From assembly GCA_900239685.1 (NCBI GenBank), contig OENT01000516.1, forward strand, positions 1 to 64,000: a stretch of DNA of 64,000 nucleotides, written 5' to 3'. This DNA comes from Rotaria macrura. Taxonomy: Eukaryota > Rotifera > Eurotatoria > Philodinida > Philodinidae. The number at the start of each line of letters is the position of its first letter. Position 1 is the first letter of the stretch. Below are positions 51,632 through 63,600 of the stretch, in pieces. The translations under genes and the position numbers were made by a program. A model generated the notes under the pieces. It saw only the letters and a list, made by a program, of their open reading frames with translations, had not been told where the DNA came from and made no database searches.

Positions 51632-54600
51632 TGAACATAGCTATTTTACTGTTCTTCATCTTAATTAATTCAAGTGAACAATGGCTGTAAGTGATATTAT
51701 TTCTATTGATACCTGCATTTCGATAAGTTAGAAATGAATTTTCATACTGTTAATTATATCAGATTTTTCGTACCCTCTCTCAACGTGGATATGAACGGGA
51801 TAGAATCGTTTTGATAATAGATCATTTTCTCGATCGTTCATCAGTTAAAAAAATTATCAAACAGAAACAATCCACATATAGAGACGGGAAGGTATAGACT
51901 GGAAGCACAAGCTGACTACGAACAAATACACAAGGAATGATTGATGAATAGATCTTATGCGAATAACGACTCCTGTCTGTGTTTACAGTTGTCACATTCT
52001 CATAATTATCATTAGTTTTGATGAATTTCAAGCGATTAGAACAATCATGATCGTGAGAAGATTAATATTTCCTTTAAAACGAGTGTAATTGCACATGTTC
52101 GCGGTTTTATCTCGAAAAACACATACGTCTACATTTTAATGAAAATTTTATCATAGTTCAGTATTTGTTTATCATATGTATTGTTTTGACGGGCACTGGT
52201 AAATAGTGTGTAAATATTCTAGGTTATGTGTGTATAACTTAATTATATAGATATATTGTTAGTATTAAAGAAAATTTAACATTCATGAGAGTTGAACGAG
52301 ATACAAAAGTATAATTCTGATAATAGTCTATTAGCGAAGTTTAGAAATTGTTTGTAATGCGATGATTTTAGTAGTCCATGTTTGTTATTCTTTATTTTAA
52401 AAATGATCATTTTTCGAATTCATAACAATAAATTAAAGATGAATGAAATATGTTTTCCTCGAGACAACTATCCATTTGATACCATTGACTTAAAATTCTA
52501 GCTCCTACAGAGAAATAATGATATCAAAGAAAATTGTTTGTTCATTGTTACAATACTGAATTGAGTTGATTGAACACACATGATGATAACAAGATCAATG
52601 TCTTATTCAATGTGTTCAATAGTCCTTTTCTATTTTTTTCCTTTTAAACTAAATATTTATTGTTCATTAAATGTAAACTTAGACGAAACATAAACATCAC
52701 GTTCGATTATTAATCGCACTTGTAGGACGAGTTCAAACAAATAAGATATTGCTTATCAGTTATCTTTCAAATAAATATATACCGCAATTTTTCAAAAACA
52801 CATGTATCTGTACCTCTGTTTCTTTTGATTATTATATTGACCATCGAAAGCGATTAGACGTTTCTTTGTTTTCTTTTGGAAGGTTCATCGTTTCGCTTGC
52901 TCTGCATTTTAAAGAATTATTCAATTGTTTTTGAACACATTCGGTCGACGTCTACATTTTGAAAAGATTGTCCTTTGATCCGAAAAAGAAAATATTTTAA
53001 ATTACTGAACGCATTAGCAGGAGATGAATGATAAGGAACAAGTGCTCATGGATGATAGATGATGAATGTTTGCTCGAGTACATACTTATCTCGATGGCTG
53101 ATTGATGAAAAAGATTAAGTTACAGAATAATAATAATAATAATCCCATTCGATCAAAAAGAACTCGTTAACTTAGATCAATTAAAAAGAAGGATGCAACT
53201 GTTGATGAGTTTCTTCTGATGATCACCTCATGACTTTTGTTCATTATTCAAGTTTTCTCTATACGCATCTTATTGATATGTGATATATTTTTTCTAGAGA
53301 ATGATGTTCATCAACTTTCCTGTCCATGAGAGATATTATTAAAACATTTCATGATCATCACAGTACATGTTTCTAAGAAAAATATTTGACAAGAGTACAA
53401 AACACAGAATGTCACCCATGACAATAATCAACATATCATGTCCCATCTTATGTTGAATACTATCTTCAACTAAATAGAATATGTGCACATATGCTAGCAG
53501 TTTCAGTTACGTTTTGGAGAAGGATTGTACAGGTTATTCACATACAATTATAATACTCTATGTGAATTCTTCTAGCGTAGAGTTGATGAAAAATTAGCGA
53601 GCATGGTAATATTAAATTTTACTAATGCCAGAGAAATATAGGTCAATGATTGAACCAACTACTGATACATTTTATATAGGTAGCAGATAATAATTTCCTA
53701 ATAAGAGCAGAATTAATCATTATAGAAAAATTCATAACTTACGATTTGCTTTATAATTTGCGTTAGATTGATTAAGATGTAACTGGTTTCATTTTCGAAT
53801 TACATACAAGTTTCGATGATTGACCTTCAGAAAGAAATTGGAACTGTACAAATCTGATAAAAGTTAATTTCTAACCTCTTAGAAATTTGATGATATCTTT
53901 TCTATTGAACTTTATTCACTTCAAAGTTGTGATGAATTCATATCGGAATTCGTTTTAAATAGTAGAGAAATGTGAAAAATCATGCTAAAGAATTTGTAAA
54001 AATTATTTAATTCGTACTAAATAGTTGTGATGAAACACGGCATCAATTTCACAGAAAATTTTTCATTATACGTTGACAACCGTTCAATTTTTGGTAGGAT
54101 TTGAAATCGGCAAGATTAAGATTGGATTATAGGTTGAGCACATTTTAAATATGTTTTTACTTTTTATTTAGTTTTTTTGTTCTATTGACTTATTCTATAT
54201 TTTTAAATTAGGAATCTAGTAAATCTTTTGTATTCGTTATAGTTGTTAGCTACTGCAAGCCTATCTAAAACAAAAAGAGAAATCAAGTCTACTGTACAAG
54301 AAGTTTTCGTCAAAATATTTTGAATACTAGAAAAATCCTACATAACCACCCATTGAGATTTTATTGTGTGAGCGAAGTAGCTAACTATGTTTGGTTATTG
54401 ATAAACTCAAAATCGATTCTACCTGATTGATTAATTGTACCGTGAAACTAATTTCAGCTCGATAACTCAATTATCTAATGTTTCAATTCATTCACAAAAT
54501 CTTTGTCATATTAAATATGGTCTCAACCAACGACAAGTTCGTTTTTGTCAACGCAATCAACATATCATGCCTTTTATACATGTTGGCACCAATCTAGCAT

Positions 54601-55593
54601 TGGAACAATGTCAAATACAATTTAAAAATCGTCTTTGGAATTGTACACTATTTAAAGATGATCATCTTATTGGAAATATTCTTGATTCTGGTATAGCATT
54701 TTTATATTTATTTTCTAAATATTGAAACATATTAACTCATTTATATTTGATAGGAACAAAAGAATCAGCATATGTTCATGCATTAACATCGGCAGGTATT
54801 GCATATGCGATAACAAAGGCATGTAGCAATGGACGACTTGATTCTTGCGGATGTGATTTAACGATGAATGGCAACTATCATCATAATGAATCGATTCGAT
54901 GGACTGGTTGTTCCGACAATGTTTTGTTTGCGACGGAAATCACTCGACGATTTGTAAACTTTCGAGAATATGAAGCGAAAAGTCGAATAAATTTACTAAA
55001 TATACATAATAATCAAGTTGGAATTCGAGTATAATTTTATTGAATTCTATTTAAACGAATATAACTGAAATTCTTCTATGTGTGATTTATTTTTCTAGGC
55101 AATTCTTTCGTCTGTTGATCATGAATGTAAATGTCATGGTGTATCTGGTTCTTGTGAATTCAAATCTTGTTGGCGTTCACTTCGATCATTCACACAAATT
55201 GCTAAACAATTGAAGGAATTTTATGATAATTCAATAGAAGTATATTTCGAACGAATTTTAAACGATCAACAATATCATTTCATACCTAAAAATATTCCAT
55301 TTCAAAAAGAAAAACAATCAGTATCAATATCACATAAGAATGATTTGATCTTCATAAATACGAGTCCAAATTATTGTGAAGTAAATTTATCTATTGGATC
55401 GTTCGGTACGATCGGACGTGTTTGTAATCGGAATTCTCGTGCTATTGATGGTTGTGATTTACTCTGCTGCAATCGCGGTTACCAATCTCAAATAGTGACT
55501 TTAAATAATCAATGTAATTGCCGTTTTCAATGGTGTTGTTATGTTGAATGTCAAAATTGTATTGTGAATCAAAATATTAGTCGTTGTTTATAA
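51632..55593 (+). CDS. wnt4: Wnt ligand, Wnt4-type (4 exons, 352 aa)
   Basis: Secreted Cys-rich glycolipoprotein that signals through Frizzled receptors. Exon 1 (51632-51687) encodes a signal peptide (MNIAILLFFILINSSEQW). After a 2770-nt intron, exons 54458-54690, 54754-55028 and 55099-55593 follow, all in phase, giving 352 residues (human WNT4: 351). Family blocks: RQVRFCQRN, ALEQCQIQFKNRLWNC, SAGIAYAITKACSNG, WTGCSDN, the acylation site CHGVSGSCEFKSCW (Ser204), SRAIDGCDLLCC and CNCRFQWCCYVEC. IDGC-LLCC and the WSGCSDN-like block favour Wnt4 over other subfamilies. The junction WLSITQLSNVS matches the mature N-terminus of Wnt4 proteins, supporting the remote first exon. AATAAA at 55696-55701. 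All expected Cys clusters are present and it looks functional. Confidence 0.92.
53126..53143 (+). repeat. (AAT)n microsatellite in wnt4 intron 1
   Basis: Short run of AAT/TAA triplets inside the long first intron. Confidence 0.6.
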
Positions 55594-58500
55594 GCAAATT
55601 CTTGTTTTTTCTTTTGTTGCTTTTGATTTTGCATTGTATGTTAAATAAGTTGTGTCGTTTTCTTTTATACGTAATCATGTTCTGAAAAAAATGTGAATAA
55701 AGAATATTAATAGAGTGAAAATCACTTTAAAAAATGCAGACATTGAAACATGAAGTTATGATGTATTACGATTTCAATAATTTTACTCGTAAACATTACA
55801 CTTACTGTCGTTGTAAACTCGATAGAAATTGTGTGAGCCATATACCATTAACATTTTTCCAGATCACGATGGATGTATTTGTACATATGTATGTATGCCA
55901 GAGGACGAAGTTGATTTTATGCTCATTAAAAAGATCTCTGACATATAGGTGTATACGAAAGAAATCGTACGGGAAAACAATGAATGCTTAATGACATCTT
56001 TTAGAAAATTTTATCCAGAACTTATTAATAAATTGTTTGTCAGTGAAAAGAAAGAATATTTATTACTTAAGAAGCCTTGTATTGATTTTATTTTGAAATA
56101 ATTAGAAGCAGCCATATAAATGTGTTGTTATAGTATTTAAAAATGCTGAAACCATTCGTTAAATGAGTTGCATTACTTGAATTTTACGTTTATCATGACT
56201 TTGTCCAGTTATTCATTTTCAGTCATGCGGATTCTACTATTGCTTAATTTCATCTGATGATATAAATTGATATTCATAATTGCGTTTCAAATACGAACAT
56301 TCAGAACATGGTACGTTCTATTCTTCTTTTATTTCGTCCTAATTTTGGGATTTAGATAGGAGATGGCAGCTGTCTTTAAAATATTCTCGTTCGTATTTCC
56401 ATCAATAGCAATGGAATTAATGATATGAAACAACAACAAAACGAATTGATCGAATCTTCGATCATTATCTGATTCTTTGACTAATATTTATTTTTTCATG
56501 GATCGTTGCTCGTTAGTGTATCTTTTTGTAAGCCAAGAATTTCGCAGGAAATGAGTTGCTACTACGTGTAGGATCGAAATGGCAAGTCTTCATGCATTCA
56601 TATTTTCGTATTCAATTTTTTTTCATGATCTATTGGATTTTATTGTTTTGACGTTATTTAATACGAACTACAATTCAAGTACATGTATCGAAATCAGATG
56701 ATCTTCATCGTGCATTGATTGTGTCAGTGAGAATATTCTTGTGGGACCTATTTCAATGGTGGCATAGACATTTGAGTTTTCCATCTTAGCAATAAAGACA
56801 CTTCTGATTTTGTAATAACTACTAACCATAGTTAAGTATATTATTTTCCGTGTCTATTATATTGCATGTCAGAACAATACCAGAGTGTGCACGAACAGTT
56901 GCATTTCATTGAACGCGCAATCTCTTCCTTTTCTGTAGCCACGTCGATATGGATTCTGTAGGCTTCCTTGAATACATCGATATTACATCTGGGACCATTA
57001 TTAGTTGCCTGAATGCAACGCAACCTTGCACTCATGATAGATGTTATAAACCTACATTTTCTTCATAGTGGCTGATCGCGATACTGGTTGCTGGATTCTT
57101 TGATAGAATTCTACCTTGACTTTCAAGTGGGGGAAATGCAGATGCCGAGCACCAAATTTGCTCTTTGATGGTGCGACGGTGCAGAAGTGCTTGGAGTTCC
57201 AAACGTGCACTTTGCCCCTTGTTGACAGTGTACAATTCTATTTCTATTTTTGATAATTTAGACAGATCTTACTATGAAGTTACACAATGATTGATTAGTA
57301 GCATCATTCATTATGCACAATCATATCCATAATGTTTTGAATGAGGATTACGTGATAAGACAGTTATGATAAGATTCAACGTATTGTTTAGAAGAGTACA
57401 GGCATTTACGAGTGAGAATGGAGGAAAGAGATATGAGCGGCTAATTTGGTACTGACATCATATTTTCAGATGAAAAACTTTTCAACAATAGAGGCGGGTT
57501 CGTTGGTGACTACCGTTTATACTAGCATCAATACTAAGAATTTCATCCTCTATCTACGTCGTTTTCTCCTGACAACGTGATAGCAGCTCTGCATCGAATT
57601 TCTTAAGTATCTCTGTCTTGTTGTTCGTGTAGATACTCATCATTTATTCGTCAATTTGTTAAATAATATTTTTAGTGTGACGTTGTAAGTTCTACATCAA
57701 GTTATAATAGAAAAAATCCGTACATACGAAAGACGTGTAGAACTTTGTCCTAGTTAGTTGAAATTCTGATTCCATATCATTCACTATGGCTAGGGCACGT
57801 ATTGCTATCGTCAATTAACATTACAAAATTGTTTTGAACACTGAAATTTTTTTGGGAAGTAGTCACACAGTGCCGGAAAGATTCATATATGGTACAACAA
57901 ATCTCGATAATACACTGCATTATGAACGATCGTATATTCTTCCGTTTCTGCATGAAGAGAAAAAAACAGGGTTCAAAAAGTAAGCACTAAGAACAAAACA
58001 TACTTTGATTAAAACCGGTCATAGGTAGAATGTAAATATTTGGGGAAAAAAACCATTGTCCTAAAAAATCTAGCCTATGAATACAAGAAACATGTAAGTT
58101 TATACGTGACTGTAAGCCAAGAACAAAGAAAATAACTCTTCTCTCAGTTTTCCAACCGTGCCGTCTGAATTGAATATCTGTACGGTTCCAACTATAGATA
58201 TGTGCATATCTATATCCCCGCTATTCACGGCGACTAGAATATGGCCAAGGAAGCTGCAGAAAATCTTAATCGAAGCTGGGTTTTACTATTATGCACGAGA
58301 AACCTTATGAGATCACATCGGATCTTTTGTGTTTTTTCTTTGCGAAAAAGTTTACTTAATTATTTTTAATATTTTGGATGAATTCCGCTTTTAGTTTTTT
58401 TGTTTCTATCGATGAATAGTATTTATTTCGATTAAAATTAAAATTTTTAGTTGATATTGTTTTTATCTATTGTTTACACTTTAAGATTAGTAAAAGTTCA

Positions 58501-58678
58501 AAGAACTAAGATTTCATTTCTAATATGATGTTAGAGAGCGATGTTAGTATAATTGAATAAGATGTTTATTTTTTTTTGAACTCTGAATTGTAAACAAATT
58601 CTATAAATAATCTTTTTTCCTTTCTTTTTCTTTCAAAATAAAAGTAAATGGAAGATAACGAACAGAAAAAAAACGAGA
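55594..58678. other. Intergenic, one patch of unusual composition
   Basis: Holds the wnt4 3' UTR with AATAAA at 55696, then stop-rich sequence. At 56841-57235 two consecutive minus-strand open frames of 64 and 63 codons have clearly higher GC than the flanks and codon-like texture, but no family is recognisable and no splice joins them. It may be a decayed gene or repeat fragment. Confidence 0.4.
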
Positions 58679-59599
58679 TTATAGAATTGTTTCATATAGT
58701 ATGTTTGATGATCTATAACGTTTTAATGTTGCGTTTCCTAATCTTTCGTTATGTTTTCCCGATGGAATTTTTCGGTAGCCATTTTTCTTCCTAAAATTGA
58801 TGATTGAACGTTGATGAATTTTCTCCGATGGTCGTCTTCCATCAGTAAATGATAAATCACTCATTTCGATGGGAGCATCAATAAAACCAAGTAAGAGAAT
58901 CGAATTTTCAAATAGTTCTGATGCAATCCTGGGAGTATTATTTACTTCATGATGTTTTATAGGTTTTTTTTTGGTTAAATACGAATGAATATCGCTCGCA
59001 ACAGCCAGGCAACCAATACAAATAATTGTTAAAATGGCTACCATAGCAAACGATTTACTGACAACTTTTAGAACAACGGTTTGTAAATATTTTTCTTCAC
59101 ATTTGGCTCCATAATATCCATCAAAACATATGCATTTATAAGAATCAATACCATCTTGACAAATACCATGGTCAGAACATTTTATATTTATGCAATCGTC
59201 AATATTTTCTTCGCAATGTAAACCTTCGAAACCTGATGCACATAAACATTTTTCATTTGATGTCATATTTAAATCATTCAGTTCAACTAAAACTCCATCA
59301 TTCATACAATAGTCCAATGGAAACTTTAAATATTGACAATGTTCACCTGATACATCCAATGGACAAATACATCGATAATGAATTTCTGATGGTTGTTCCG
59401 ACGACACGTCATGATCATAATCTGGTACAATTGATGTACAAGTACCGCCATTCAAACATGGATTGTCATTTTGACACATATCAAAAAATAATCTTAACGG
59501 TTGATCAACATCGCATGATTGCTTGAGCATATATAATCGAGTAAAAACTGGTCCTATACTAACAGGTGCTCGACTACCATAATGAACTGTTCCTTCAAT
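58679..59599 (-). CDS. C-terminal part of an EGF-domain type I membrane protein
   Basis: The minus-strand frame ending at stop 58679 carries three EGF modules. The first (starting MCQNDNPCLNGGTC) is a classic EGF, the second is irregular (DYCMNDGVL ... CLCASGFEGLHC), and the third is a calcium-binding type (NIDDCINIKCSDHG ... CICFDGYYGAKC). One membrane segment (SFAMVAILTIICIGCLAVAS) and a basic cytoplasmic tail of about 100 residues follow. Just upstream, a different frame is Cys-bearing (YCDYCIEGTVHYGSRAP). A 42-nt GT-AG intron (59522-59563) would join it in phase to QSCDVDQ, so the apparent frameshift is probably a tiny intron. This is probably the membrane end of the mucin-like gene upstream, since orientation and content fit. 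The family is not recognised and the ligand is unknown. Confidence 0.72.
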   Translation of the reverse strand: MEGTVHYGSRAPVSIGPVFTRLYMLKQSCDVDQPLRLFFDMCQNDNPCLNGGTCTSIVPDYDHDVSSEQPSEIHYRCICPLDVSGEHCQYLKFPLDYCMNDGVLVELNDLNMTSNEKCLCASGFEGLHCEENIDDCINIKCSDHGICQDGIDSYKCICFDGYYGAKCEEKYLQTVVLKVVSKSFAMVAILTIICIGCLAVASDIHSYLTKKKPIKHHEVNNTPRIASELFENSILLLGFIDAPIEMSDLSFTDGRRPSEKIHQRSIINFRKKNGYRKIPSGKHNERLGNATLKRYRSSNILYETIL

Positions 59600-60662
59600 A
59601 CAATAATCACAATAGGATTTTAATTATTTAAACTGCATAGATATAACTACCCGACATACAAGTAAATTCTATTCTCTATCATCATATGACAGTAAAATTC
59701 ATCCATAATAGTTGAAAAGATTCATCTTTCAAATTATCTTCTAGTAAAAACTATCGATAATATGTAGTAGCTATATCTAACTGTTACGTATAGTCCTCCA
59801 TCAAGTTTAACGTTTCGAATTGAGTCGAAAATTCTACAAAAACTTTGGCTACTGACCTCATTATTGTCTCAAATAAAACCATCTTATTTAGTTAATTCGT
59901 GAAAAGATAACCTGGTGTCTGCAAACACTCAACACCAAATTGTGTCGCAACTAATGAAAAAAATAGGAGTTTTCTATTCTATGTTTCAATACGTTTAGAA
60001 AACCAAAAGTCAGGGATTCCTCTGTAAATATTACTAACACTTTAGTGAAAATCGTCATCATACTGTCTAACCATCATCAGCTATTGAGTCGAATGATTTC
60101 AAAAAATCTTTGACAAACACTGAGCATATTTCGTTGATCGTATCAGTCAATGTTTAGCGATTACTCTTACAAGAAAACAATTCATAATGTAAGACATTCC
60201 TGAATGACGATGAACGATTTCTAACAGCTTGAAAGTCGAGAATTATAACAAGAAGAAAACTTTTAAACATATGTAAGAAAGAAGCATCATTTCTCTCCTT
60301 AGTTATTTTGTGATCAAATCTTCAAATAACTCGAATAAATCACGTGATAAAAATATCATGTGTTAGTTTCTTTTCTATAAAAAAAAACATGCACATTGTT
60401 GTAGATACACATATGAGTAGAATTGATATGTACAACTTAACGAAAAAATTATTTAAATATTTCATGATAGATAGACTCATATAGAAGAATCTTTATTCCA
60501 TGTTATCCGTCGATGTAAGCTGTGTTCATCACAAAAAAAGCATAATCTCTTTCTTTCCGATAGACAAAACAAGTCATTTCTGAAACTTCTATTACTATTA
60601 CTATACGAGAAATAATTAGTTCTTTATTTATATGTATTTTCAAGTCCAAAAGTATTACTTAC
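59600..60662 (-). other. Unresolved middle of the EGF/mucin-like gene
   Basis: Lies between the confidently read exons. One candidate exon starts at 60579 after a CAG acceptor and reads NDLFCLSERKRLCFFC, with the right entry phase for the exon at 60663-60699. I could not find a convincing donor before its stop. The rest is stop-rich. Whether the two parts are one transcript cannot be settled from sequence alone. Confidence 0.35.
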
Positions 60663-63600
60663 AAACGATGACTCTTTGAGATTTGAAACAACATCTCTTC
60701 TAACATATGAAGGTGCTTACTACTAAAATTCGTACATCTGTCTCACAAATCTTACTCCACAAATGCAGAATATCTGATAAACGTGAAATTTGCGAATTAT
60801 TATCTATCGATTCAGTTAGAGTTAACTCACATGAATAACAAGCTTCAGTTCTAACAGTATCATTGTAAAAGTTAATTGAAATAACTTTCCTTACCTGTCT
60901 TTGAAATATTCAAGTTAATTTCTAAACTATTTTCATTGCCACAGAATTGTCTATCAAAATAAAGTTCAGCTGTTTCAGAATCGATTTGTTGAAGATGTAT
61001 TTTCATCTTATTTGACTTTGTTATATTTAATTCAAATCGTTCAGTTTTAATTCGACCAATAACTACGTCAGACAATGAATTATTTGTTTCATCATTTGTT
61101 TGATTCATGGCTAAAGAAAACTTTTTCGCATGAACGTGATCAACTTGTAAATTAATTGGTGAACCAATAATATTAGTTGAAAAGCGACCGGCTTCAACAT
61201 TTGCAATTGTTAAATTGGTTTTTGTTTCATAAGGATTTAATGAATTAGAAAATGCTGGTAATAATATATCAAGAGTAATGCTATCATTTGTATTTAATGA
61301 AAGATTCCATGACGATGGCTTAAGATCGAATAAATTGAAAAGAATAAATTTTTCAAGAGAGGCATTGGCTGTACCATTGAATAACTCTTTGAATAGTTCG
61401 CTTGATAAAAGTGTATTCGATAAATTAGTGTTCGCTAAAGGTTTGATTATAATTGTTTGTTGCTCATGTTTTCTAAAAGATTTCCAGTTTGCAAGTTCAA
61501 TAGAAAATGATGATGATGTTAAGATTTCATGGTATACGGTGGTCGATTGAAGAAAAGGAATCTCAGTGGTCGAAATTGATGTTTGTGATTTCCAATGATC
61601 TGTTTTCCGTTTACGAGTTCTATATGTCGCTAATGTTGTTGTTGCTCTTGTAGGAGTCCTGGTTGATATTGTTGATAGTCTAGTCTTTCGCTTTCGAGTT
61701 CGATGAGTGTGTTGTGTTGATGAATAAGTTACACTGGAAGTAGAATGTTCAGATTTAGATCTATATGCATCTCGAAACATTGTTGTTGTCATTTTTGATG
61801 AAGTATAGGTGGGTGTGTATTTTTCAGATTGTTCGCCGCTGATCGTTGGTAATACCGTTACTGCTTGAAACGATTGAGATTCTGTGATTGGAACATTGCC
61901 TTCATCATTCGACGTTTGAAATGATATATTTGAATATTCTTGTGCTTGAACTATCGTCATAGAGTCAAGACTAGTACTAATAATAGTACTCGTTGTTGAT
62001 ACCATTGTATAATCATTCCCATCAGATGTCAATTCAGTATCATCTAGAGTTGACATTACCGATGAAATGGCAGATGTATAAACTGAAGAAGGAAACTCGT
62101 CAGATAAAGTTGTCTTAGAACTTTTCTCAATGATATCTGATGTTATGAAGAGATCAGTCGTTTCAGATGTACTAGTCGATAGTGATGATGATGATGATGA
62201 GAGTAATGCGTTAGAAGATGCATTCATTGGTGTTGTTCTTGCTGCTAAAATGAATTTCTCTAATGTTCATGCGTTACACTTTTCTGATTTAGCACTCAGA
62301 TATGATCTTGAGGGAAGAAATGATGAGGATGAGGATAATTGGCGACTATTTGAAGATATGGGAACTGTGTTGGATACAAGAAACAGTGATGAAGAGTACA
62401 AAATAATGAATACATCAACGTCTATTAGTATCAATGAGGTTTGGGTATCATTTATCAGTTGATGCAAGAGTACTTGAATATCACTGCTACGATGGTTGTT
62501 GATATCACTAAACGAATGTCTAGTATCGTTTGAATGAGACTGATTTTGATGTGAAGTAGGAATCAAAACAATAATTAAGGGCCCCCTCCCTCTCGCAATC
62601 GACTAGCCACTTTGGAGTATAGTTTTGGGCTCAAACTTTCAGGGATGTATGAGTCTAGCCGCTTGTGATAAAAATTTCAGCCTCATAAACTTTACTAAAC
62701 TAGACTTATGGCTTGTTTTATAGTTTCCACGAGAATCGTTATAACTTCCTGACTATGAGAGCTATCGAGATCTGATTGGTTTTAAATTAAAGCTAGTCTC
62801 CATACGCAAATTTTCATCGACAGAATTTTGAAATTCAATTCTGTTAATTTTTATAAGCATTTTATTCCATAGGACTGCCAAATTAGGTATAAAGAACGCA
62901 CTAAATCGGACTTTTCTCAGTCCAGGAGTCAGATATCGAAAATCCGGTCGATGAAAAGTTAGCTCTAATCAAGATCTTTAAAAGAAAAAACAAAATCAAG
63001 GAAAGCTAAAGCTAAACGGGAGTTATGGCAATTTTCCTACTTCAAAACCATGTTTTGAGAAAAACGCTACAGAAGTGTTGGAAGTGAATTTTTGATTAAA
63101 ACGTTTTAAAACTACCTTTTAAATGTAATATTTCCATGTATTGCATTAGAATTTGTTTTTTTCGATGTCTATCAACTCGTATGTTGTAGGTTTGAACAAA
63201 ACATCCCTACATCAACCACAAAAAATTTCGTCCAAAATGCGAAAATGTCGATAAATATGATAGTAGGGGCGAGAATACTTCTTCCATAAGTCTGTCAAAA
63301 CTGAACCGTTTTTAAAAAACCTATGTATATTCTGAGAGAGGAGATCAAAGGCCATCTTTCTAAAAAAAAACTCAATTTCGGATTTTTTTCGAAAAATCGG
63401 ATTTTCTGATGGACGGGGGTCCTTTAGGTAATGCTATCCTCATTTGTTAGTGAACAAAAACGAAAGATGCTATTACTTGAAAGGTATTCACCTATTGCTG
63501 CCAACGTTGTGTTCAACGAACTATTGTTGACATTGGTTAATGATGACGATGAAAAAGTTGGTTTTTCTTCTTCGATGTCCGGCATATTTGTCTCATTACG

